Assembly: GCA_023434205.1 (NCBI GenBank) | Contig: JAEYTB010000290.1 | Span: forward strand, 1-11,872 | Direction: 5' to 3' | DNA length: 11,872 bases | Source: Planctomycetota bacterium | GTDB lineage: Bacteria; Planctomycetota; Phycisphaerae; Phycisphaerales; UBA1924 | In this document: in pieces, positions 7,693 through 11,872 of the stretch | Layout: each line of letters begins with the position of its first letter | Position numbering within the stretch: position 1 is the stretch's first letter | The notes under the pieces: model-generated | Seen by the model: only the letters and a program-made list of their open reading frames with translations | Databases searched by the model: none | Told to the model about the DNA's origin: nothing | Position numbers and translations under genes: made by a program

Positions 7693-7721
7693 TTGCCTTG
7701 GGTGCAGGCCGGAGTTAGGCT
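7693..7721 (+). promoter_or_regulatory. Weak candidate promoter for infC
   Basis: TTGCCT and TAGGCT are spaced by 17 bp, matching the -35 and -10 consensus at four and three of six positions. The -35 overlaps a possible hairpin (7689-7710), and nothing else supports it. Confidence 0.25.
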
Positions 7722-7931
7722 CTGTTCGGGAAAAGTCACCCCGAGGACTGTCGGGCCGGGTCGGCCGCGGCGGATCGGGGGGTGTGGAGCGTGGGCATTC
7801 GCATGTTCATGGCGAGCAAAGGTCGAGGGTGGGGCCAGCGCCTCGTGGCGCGGTCATGACCGGTTGGAACCCTGCGACAACTTCCTGGAACAAGGATCGG
7901 GACACCCGGGCATCCGGGTGCGCGTGGGCTC

Positions 7932-7967
7932 GTGCCGTGGTGGCCGGGCGGCGCGGTACTTTTTTTT
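7932..7967 (+). terminator. Intrinsic terminator just upstream of infC start
   Basis: GTGCCGTG (7932-7939) pairs fully with CGCGGTAC (7952-7959), counting two G-U pairs, around a 12-nt GC-rich loop. Eight T residues follow directly (7960-7967). The T-tract ends only 7 nt before AAGGAG and 26 nt before the infC ATG, so it either ends transcription from upstream or works as an attenuator inside the infC leader. Confidence 0.7.
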
Positions 7968-7993
7968 GAGCAGCAAGGAGTCAGTGGAGCCAT

Positions 7994-8686
7994 ATGGGTC
8001 GATTCAGCCGTGATCAAGGGCCAGCCGTTCAGCGGACGCGTCTCAACCACCTCATCCGAATTACGCCCGTGCGCGTGATCGGGCCGGACGACGAGCAGAT
8101 CGGCGTGATCGAGACGCAGGACGCCATCCGGATGGCCCAGGAGAAGGGGCTGGACCTGGTGGAGATCTCGCCGGACGCGCGCCCGCCCGTCTGCAAGATC
8201 ATGGACTATGGCAAGTTTAAGTACGAGAAGAGCCAGAAGGACCGCAAGGCCCGGGCGGCGAGCAAGTCCACGGAAATGAAGGAGCTTCGGCTGGGCCGGA
8301 GCGTGAAGATCGACCCGCACGATGTTCAGGTGCGGATCGACCAGGCCCGTCGGTTCCTGATGCACGGGCACAAGGTGATGGTGACGCAGCGGTTCAAGGG
8401 CCGCGAGATCGCCCACAAGGAGCTGGGGCTCGAGAACCTTCGCGACGTCGCCAACGCGCTGCAGGACATCGCCAAGGTTGAGCAGACGCCGCGGTGGATG
8501 GGCAAGCAGGCGAGCATCATCCTGGCGCCGGACCGGCCCAAGATTGAGGCGATCAAGCGCAAGCTGGAGAAGGAAAAGGCCGAGAAGCTCGCCAAGGGCG
8601 AGAAGGTTGAGGAAGAGAAGTCGATCGAGGCGCTGGAGGCGGAGATCGATGCGAGCCAGGGCGCCGACGAGGGCGACGACGATTGA
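7994..8686 (+). CDS. infC: Translation initiation factor IF-3
   Basis: IF-3 binds the 30S subunit, blocks premature 50S joining and checks the start codon and initiator tRNA. The N-domain (about 13-85) has the family signature LDLVEISPDARPPVCKIMDY (53-72) followed by GKFKYE; the C-domain (about 92-182) has KEIRLGRS-like KELRLGRSVKI, FLMHGHKVMV and a conserved end near ILAPDRPK. At 230 residues it is about 50 longer than the usual 180: residues 185-230 are a Lys/Glu helix ending in an acidic tail. The start is ATG, not the rare AUU that allows autoregulation in enterobacteria; GGAG lies 4 nt and AAGGAG 13 nt upstream, and a stop at 7967-7969 excludes earlier starts. No rpmI or rplT follows; a strong terminator closes the gene as a single unit. 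Confidence 0.97.
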   Translation: MGRFSRDQGPAVQRTRLNHLIRITPVRVIGPDDEQIGVIETQDAIRMAQEKGLDLVEISPDARPPVCKIMDYGKFKYEKSQKDRKARAASKSTEMKELRLGRSVKIDPHDVQVRIDQARRFLMHGHKVMVTQRFKGREIAHKELGLENLRDVANALQDIAKVEQTPRWMGKQASIILAPDRPKIEAIKRKLEKEKAEKLAKGEKVEEEKSIEALEAEIDASQGADEGDDD

Positions 8687-8717
8687 CGAGGGCGCGACGC
8701 CGGTGAGAGCACCTGAG

Positions 8718-8750
8718 ACCCCCTCCCCCGCGGGAGGGGGTTTTTCTTTG
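8718..8750 (+). terminator. infC intrinsic terminator
   Basis: CCCCCTCCC (8719-8727) pairs perfectly with GGGAGGGGG (8732-8740) across a 4-nt loop, and TTTTTCTTT follows. It lies 31 nt after the infC stop and separates infC from the next gene. Confidence 0.95.
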
Positions 8751-8848
8751 TGTTCAGAGCGGACCCGGGGGAAAGCTGAGGATGTGTTCAGCCGATAGCA
8801 GGATCAGTGCCGCGGTGGGCGCGGTATGGTGCCTGTAGAGGTCAACGC

Positions 8849-9148
8849 ATGATCCGTCGAGCCGATGAAGCCCCGCGCGTGGAAGTGCAGACCGAGGAGG
8901 AACGCCCGGGCGGGTGGCTCTACGCGGTCGTGGTGCACCGCGGCGGGAGCACGGACGAGTACGCGGTCACGCTCTCGTGGCGCGACCATGACTACTGGTG
9001 CGGCGGCGCGCTGGCCCCTTCGCGGGTGATGCAGGCGGTCATGGAGTACCTGGTGCAGCACGTGGCGGAGCTGCCGCAGAAGTTCGACGCGGCGCGGGCG
9101 CGGCGGCTGCTGCCGCGGATCGACCAGGAACTGAAGGCTCTGCTGTAG
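8849..9148 (+). CDS. Small conserved-looking cytoplasmic protein, function unknown
   Basis: The 99-residue product has no signal peptide or membrane helix. I do not recognise a named family. It looks like a small alpha/beta fold: beta strands at about 22-29 (GWLYAVVVH) and 36-44 (DEYAVTLSW), the striking motif DHDYWCGG (46-53), then two helices (about 57-73 and 77-97). Trp, His and Cys in that motif could form a binding site, but no activity can be inferred. ATG 8849 is chosen because AGAGGT sits 6 nt upstream; a longer GTG start at 8807 has no such site and overlaps the candidate promoter (TATGGT at 8825-8830). Its stop abuts the stop of the minus-strand gene that follows, with no base between. 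Confidence 0.8.
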   Translation: MIRRADEAPRVEVQTEEERPGGWLYAVVVHRGGSTDEYAVTLSWRDHDYWCGGALAPSRVMQAVMEYLVQHVAELPQKFDAARARRLLPRIDQELKALL

Positions 9149-9619
9149 TCAGGCCCCAGCGTGCTGAGCCGCGGGTTGAATGTTCTCGCGGGCGAGCGCT
9201 TCGCGCAGGGCCAGCTCGGCCTCGACGATCCTGGACGGGGCCCGGATCGGAACGCCGTCCACGGTGAAGCGTGCGTAGCCCCACCGGGGTGGCGCGGGGT
9301 CGAAGTGGACGGCGGCCCAGGGGATCGACATCGGCGGGTGGCCCATCCACCGGAACGGGCGCATCAGGGCGATGTGGAGGTACTCGTCGTCGGCCCGCCA
9401 GATGACGCAGTTGTTGTAGCCGCCCAGGGCCCGGAAGCCGGCGGAGCCGAAGACCCGCCGGGCGTTGGGGGCGGGGGGCTGGGCGGGGTAGGCGTCGGCG
9501 AGCCGTTTCCAGCCGGTGAGGCGGGACATGAGCAGCAGGATCCCGCCGACCATGCCAAGGCTGGCCGCGAAGATCAGCGTGAGAATGACGGCGATGTCCA
9601 TCCCCTGGGGCGGCGGCAT
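9149..9619 (-). CDS. Single-pass membrane protein of unknown function with HPPxxIPW motif
   Basis: A 156-residue protein if read from ATG 9619 (MPPPQGMDIAV), or 150 from ATG 9601; neither has a clear ribosome binding site, and earlier in-frame starts would run into the atpC start region. One hydrophobic helix (about 8-32) is followed by GWKRLADAYPA and a soluble domain with YNNCVIW (68-74), HPPMSIPW (94-101) and a C-terminal helix. I recall unnamed proteins with a GW-LA-YPA segment and HPP-x-IPW motif but no established function. The short soluble domain probably faces the cytoplasm if the N-terminus is outside; topology is uncertain because few charges flank the helix. Codons are C-ending, as for the other minus-strand genes. 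It is divergent from atpC with about 70 bp between starts. Confidence 0.8.
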   Translation of the reverse strand: MPPPQGMDIAVILTLIFAASLGMVGGILLLMSRLTGWKRLADAYPAQPPAPNARRVFGSAGFRALGGYNNCVIWRADDEYLHIALMRPFRWMGHPPMSIPWAAVHFDPAPPRWGYARFTVDGVPIRAPSRIVEAELALREALARENIQPAAQHAGA

Positions 9620-9656
9620 GGAGGGATCGTATGGGGAAAGGCGGGGTGGGGCGGGG

Positions 9657-9662
9657 TACGAT
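9657..9662 (+). promoter_or_regulatory. Candidate -10 element of atpC
   Basis: TACGAT in the context GGGGTACGATG matches four of six -10 positions and resembles the elements before the kinase and 8849 genes. It overlaps the possible ATG at 9661, so transcription would begin near 9669 and translation at the TTG at 9691, which has its own GAGGAG. Confidence 0.35.
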
Positions 9663-9690
9663 GTGGGCCCCTGACAGAGGAGCCCCTGCC

Positions 9691-10119
9691 TTGGCGAAGA
9701 AGTCCTTCCGGTGCAAGCTTGTGACCCCCGCGGCGGCGTTGGTCGACGACCAGGTGACCTACGCCTCCATCCCGGCATGGGATGGGCTGATGGGCGTGAT
9801 GCCCGGGCGTGCGCCGATTTTGGCGCGGCTTGGGCTGGGGGAACTCCGGCTGGACTTTGCCGACACCGAGAAGGGCGAGGGCGGCAGCCGCGCGTTCCTG
9901 GTGGAGGACGGGTTCGTCAAGATGGCGAACGACCAACTCACGATCATCGCGGAGCGTGCGACGCCCGCGGAGAACCTGACGCTGGCGGAGGCCGAGGCGG
10001 AACTGCGGGCGGCGCAGGGGGCGCCGGCGAACACCACGGCAGAGCTCGAGAAGCGGAACAAGGACGGGCAGCGGGCGCGCGCGAAGCTGCAGATGGTCAA
10101 GACCCGCGGCGCGATCTGA
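9691..10119 (+). CDS. atpC: F1Fo ATP synthase epsilon subunit
   Basis: The epsilon subunit is part of the F1 central stalk; it couples rotation to catalysis and can inhibit ATP hydrolysis. The 142-residue product begins MAKKSFRCKLVTP and has the N-terminal beta-sandwich signature: VTPAAALVDDQV, then GLMGVMPGRAPIL (32-44, usually GELGILPGHAP; His is Arg here), then AFLVEDGFVKM and LTIIAERA (83-90). The C-terminal two-helix part (about 97-140) is present. The TTG start at 9691 is preferred: GAGGAG lies 7 nt upstream and it gives normal length. ATG 9661 (152 residues) is the alternative, but it overlaps a probable -10. Unusually, no other atp gene adjoins it; epsilon normally follows atpD. It converges on smpB with 26 bp between stops. 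Identity is well supported by the beta-sandwich motifs, though similarity is moderate. Confidence 0.88.
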   Translation: MAKKSFRCKLVTPAAALVDDQVTYASIPAWDGLMGVMPGRAPILARLGLGELRLDFADTEKGEGGSRAFLVEDGFVKMANDQLTIIAERATPAENLTLAEAEAELRAAQGAPANTTAELEKRNKDGQRARAKLQMVKTRGAI

Positions 10120-10145
10120 CCTCGGGCTCATCACGGAAAGACGGA

Positions 10146-10625
10146 TCAGCGGCGGCGGGACATGGCGCGGTCGATGTCGCGCTTCGACTCGCGCTCGGCG
10201 ATGGTGCTGCGCTTGTCGTGGACGGCCTTTCCCTTGGCGACGCCGATCAGGAGCTTGGCGAAGCCGTTCTTGAAGTAGAGCTTGAGGGGGACGATCGTCA
10301 TGCCCTTCTTGCTGACCTCGCCGGCGAGCTTGATGATTTCTCGCTTGTGGGCCAGGAGGGGCCGGGCGCGGGTGGGCTTGTGGCCGAGGCTCGCGGCTGG
10401 GCCGTACTCGCCGATGTTGACATTGAGAAGGGTCAGCTCGAGGGGGGACTCTCGGGCGACGATGTACCCTTCGCCCAGGGAGACGAGGCTGTCGCGGACG
10501 GCCTTGATTTCTGAGCCGCGGAGGACGATGCCGACCTCGAGGGTCTCGCCGATGTGATAGTCGAACCGGGCCTTGCGGTTCTCGATGGTGGGCGTGAGGT
10601 CGGTGTCTTTCTTCTTTTTGGCCAT
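10146..10625 (-). CDS. smpB: SsrA (tmRNA)-binding protein SmpB
   Basis: SmpB binds tmRNA and brings it to stalled ribosomes for trans-translation. The 159-residue protein is full length: a Lys-rich start, ENRKARFDYHIGETLEVGIVL (15-35, the conserved N-R-KA opening), GSEIKAVR (37-44), LLAHKREIIKL (90-100), KKGMTIVPLKLYFKNGFAK (106-124), and the KGKAVHDKR segment (131-139) that enters the decoding area, with a basic tail ending SRRR. The ATG at 10625 gives the natural MAKKKK start; longer in-frame starts would overlap the divergent gene. No ribosome binding site precedes it (CCTCCCCTCGCCCCC), and the divergent start is 31 bp away, so the transcript is probably leaderless or has a very short leader. 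The ssrA gene itself is not in the window. Confidence 0.97.
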   Translation of the reverse strand: MAKKKKDTDLTPTIENRKARFDYHIGETLEVGIVLRGSEIKAVRDSLVSLGEGYIVARESPLELTLLNVNIGEYGPAASLGHKPTRARPLLAHKREIIKLAGEVSKKGMTIVPLKLYFKNGFAKLLIGVAKGKAVHDKRSTIAERESKRDIDRAMSRRR

Positions 10626-10637
10626 GGGGGCGAGGGG

Positions 10638-10647
10638 AGGGTAGGCT
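10638..10647. promoter_or_regulatory. Candidate symmetric divergent promoter, smpB and 235-residue gene
   Basis: AGGGTAGGCT contains TAGGCT on the plus strand (10642-10647) and TACCCT on the minus strand (10643-10638), sharing the same TA. With usual spacing, transcripts would begin near 10654 and 10631, that is 3 and 6 nt before the two ATGs. Neither gene has a well-placed ribosome binding site, which fits leaderless starts. Each hexamer is weak (three of six). Confidence 0.35.
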
Positions 10648-10656
10648 GGCGCTGCG

Positions 10657-11364
10657 ATGGAACCGTTCCTGGTTGTAGGGCTGGTGCTGGTGGTGATCGC
10701 GGCGGCGGTGCTGCTGGCGATGGCGTCGGCCAAGGCGGCCCGGCAGCGGCGCGAGGATTTGGCGGCGTGGGCGGCATCGCGCGGCTGGCGGTTTGAGGAT
10801 GACGGGTCGGCGACGGAGGAGTTCCGCCGGTTCCCGGCCTTCCGGCGCGGGCACGGGCGGGTGGCTTACAACACGACCTCGGGCGCGGTCACGATCAAGG
10901 GGCGGGAATTTTTGCTGGCGTGCGGGGACTTCCAGTTCAGGGAGTCTCGGGGGTCGGGGAAGAACCGGCGGACGGTGACGGTGCGGTTCAGCTATGTGAG
11001 CGTTCGCGCGCCGGGGTCGCCGCCGGACCTGACGATCAGGCCGGAAGGGTTTTTCGACAAGGTGGTGCAGGCGCTGGGGGCGGACGACATCGACTTCGAG
11101 TCGGACCAGTTCAGCCGGGCGTTCTGCGTGACGTGCGCGGACAAGAAGTTCGCGTACGACGTGGTCTCGCCGCGGATGATGGAGCACCTGCTGGCGACGC
11201 GGCCGCCGCCGATCTCCCTGGTGGGCGGGCACGTGTGTTTTCTGGGTGGAAACCGAACGTGGGCGATCCCGGAGTATGAGCGCGAGATCGCGCGGCTGAC
11301 GGCGTTCTTCGAGCTGTGGCCGGAGTATGTGCTGGAGGACCTGGCGCTGCGGGGGGCGGAATGA
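10657..11364 (+). CDS. N-terminally anchored protein of unknown function, lemA partner
   Basis: A 235-residue protein with one hydrophobic helix (about 4-23) then a basic segment (KAARQRR, 26-32), which predicts N-out with a cytoplasmic soluble domain. That domain starts with a helix (LAAWAASRGW) and contains FRRGHGRVAYNTTSG (62-76), SRGSGKNRRTVTVRFSYV (97-114), IRPEGFFDK (127-135), DDIDFES (143-149) and DKKFAYDVVSPRMMEHLL (162-179). I do not recognise a named domain. It may be a distant analogue of the DUF3137-type proteins that accompany LemA elsewhere; that rests on context and layout, not on motif matching. Its stop overlaps the lemA start (ATGA at 11361-11364), so the two are translated together. 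The start at 10657 lacks a ribosome binding site but keeps the membrane helix. Confidence 0.87.
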   Translation: MEPFLVVGLVLVVIAAAVLLAMASAKAARQRREDLAAWAASRGWRFEDDGSATEEFRRFPAFRRGHGRVAYNTTSGAVTIKGREFLLACGDFQFRESRGSGKNRRTVTVRFSYVSVRAPGSPPDLTIRPEGFFDKVVQALGADDIDFESDQFSRAFCVTCADKKFAYDVVSPRMMEHLLATRPPPISLVGGHVCFLGGNRTWAIPEYEREIARLTAFFELWPEYVLEDLALRGAE

Positions 11365-11872
11365 GGGAAGAACTGCTGCTGGTGTTCCTGGGGGCCGGCG
11401 CCGCGGCGTTGATCCCGGTGGTGTGGGTGGTCGTCATCTACAACCGCTTCGTGGCGCTGCGGCAGCACATCCGTGAGAGCTGGGCGGGGATCGACGTCGA
11501 GCTCAAGCGGCGGTATGACCTGATCCCGAATCTCGTGGAAACGGTGAAGGGGTACGCGCGGCATGAGCAGGGGGTGCTGGAGCGGGTGGCGGAGCTGCGC
11601 GGCAGGGCGGCGGGGTCGCACGCGACGGCGGCGGAGCACGCGGCGGACGAGTCGGCGCTGATGCGCGAGGTCGGGAGGCTGCTGGTGCTGGTGGAGAAGT
11701 ACCCGGAGCTGAGGGCCGATGCGCACTTCCTGGAGCTTCAGAAGGAGCTGGCCACGACGGAGGACCGGATCGCCGCGGCACGCCGGTTCTACAACGGGAA
11801 CGTGCGGGACTTCACGCGTCTGCGAGAGTCGTTCCCGACGAACCTGGTGGCGTCGATGCTGGGGATCGAGGC
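11361..11872 (+). CDS. lemA: LemA family protein, 3' end outside window
   Basis: The first 170 residues are present; the right edge cuts the gene, probably close to its end since LemA proteins are about 180-200 long. The N-terminal helix (about 5-27) anchors it in the membrane, and the typical LemA coiled helices follow: YNRFVALRQHIRESWAGIDV (27-46), LKRRYDLIPNLVETVKGYA (48-66), LLVLVEKYPELRADAHFLEL (107-126), TTEDRIAAARRFYNGNV (132-148) and FPTNLVASMLGIE (158-170). The molecular role of LemA in bacteria is unclear; it is often paired with a membrane partner, as here, where its ATG overlaps the stop of the upstream gene. A G-rich stretch (GGGGGGCGG) sits just before the ATG, and coupling probably drives translation. 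Confidence 0.95.
   Translation, partial: MREELLLVFLGAGAAALIPVVWVVVIYNRFVALRQHIRESWAGIDVELKRRYDLIPNLVETVKGYARHEQGVLERVAELRGRAAGSHATAAEHAADESALMREVGRLLVLVEKYPELRADAHFLELQKELATTEDRIAAARRFYNGNVRDFTRLRESFPTNLVASMLGIE

Larger units (their letters stand above)
7673..7993 (+). promoter_or_regulatory. Structured infC leader (uncharacterised)
   Basis: No convincing gene lies in these 321 bases; the infC frame has a stop at 7967-7969, so the leader is not an N-terminal extension. A weak promoter (TTGCCT 7693-7698, 17 bp, TAGGCT 7716-7721) could start a leader of about 265 nt. It contains several small hairpins: GCGCC/GGCGC (7838-7851, TCGT loop), the palindrome GGTCATGACC (7852-7861), GGTT/AACC (7862-7871), and a perfect 7-bp hairpin CACCCGG/CCGGGTG with a GCAT loop (7903-7920). 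An intrinsic terminator (7932-7967) ends it. The arrangement suggests transcription attenuation of infC; it matches no riboswitch or ribosomal-protein leader that I recognise. Confidence 0.45.

Noticed and set aside
7852..7861. Palindrome GGTCATGACC as an operator
   Set aside because: Single 10-bp palindrome with no second copy and no regulator gene nearby; it is more simply part of leader RNA structure.
7693..8013. Possible 106-codon gene in the infC leader
   Set aside because: It crosses the terminator and the infC start, lacks a ribosome binding site and shows no domain-like pattern.
9574..11232. Minus-strand 552-codon frame across atpC, smpB and the 235-residue gene
   Set aside because: Covers three well-supported genes in another frame and has Arg/Pro/His-rich shadow composition.
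1..11872. tRNA, rRNA, CRISPR array, insertion sequence or attachment site
   Set aside because: No T-loop-like GTTCGAATC with cloverleaf, no regular direct repeats, no transposase or integrase motifs and no terminal inverted repeats were seen.

Overview
The window is a chromosomal stretch of very GC-rich bacterial DNA. The best guess for the host is a planctomycete, probably of the class Phycisphaerae. The reasons are two long single-domain proteins with an xAFTLIELLVV prepilin leader, a membrane-anchored Hanks-type kinase, small unnamed proteins of planctomycete flavour, and a LemA pair. This assignment comes from gene style, not from a marker gene comparison. I see no mobile element, CRISPR array, tRNA or rRNA.

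Layout, left to right. (1) 1-836, minus: a prepilin-like protein that runs off the left edge. (2) 837-1119: divergent upstream region. (3) 1120-4666, plus: both subunits of DNA topoisomerase VI, top6B then top6A, with every expected catalytic motif. This type IIB enzyme is typical of archaea and plants and sporadic in bacteria, so it is the most notable content. (4) 4683-5977, minus: a second prepilin-like protein whose stop overlaps the start of an 88-residue membrane protein. (5) 6272-7672, plus: a Ser/Thr kinase with an N-terminal helical domain like the GspE/MshE N-terminus and one C-terminal membrane anchor. (6) 7673-7993: a structured leader ending in an intrinsic terminator just before the infC ribosome binding site. 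(7) 7994-8750, plus: infC (IF-3) with its own strong terminator. (8) 8849-9148 plus and 9149-9619 minus: two unrecognised small proteins that abut tail to tail. (9) 9691-10119, plus: atpC (F-ATPase epsilon), standing alone. (10) 10146-10625, minus: smpB. (11) 10657-11872, plus: an anchored unknown protein overlapping a lemA gene that is cut by the right edge.

The genes do not form one pathway. Topo VI A and B make one heterotetramer. The prepilin and 88-residue genes are a coupled pair, as are the 235-residue gene and lemA. infC and smpB are both translation genes but lie apart in separate units. infC and atpC, which usually sit in conserved operons, appear single here.

Two window-wide patterns stand out. 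Plus-strand genes favour codons ending in G and minus-strand genes favour codons ending in C, so the plus strand is G-rich throughout and is probably the leading strand. Many starts are also preceded by a TAnnnT element, often as GGTAnnnT, without a clear -35 box.
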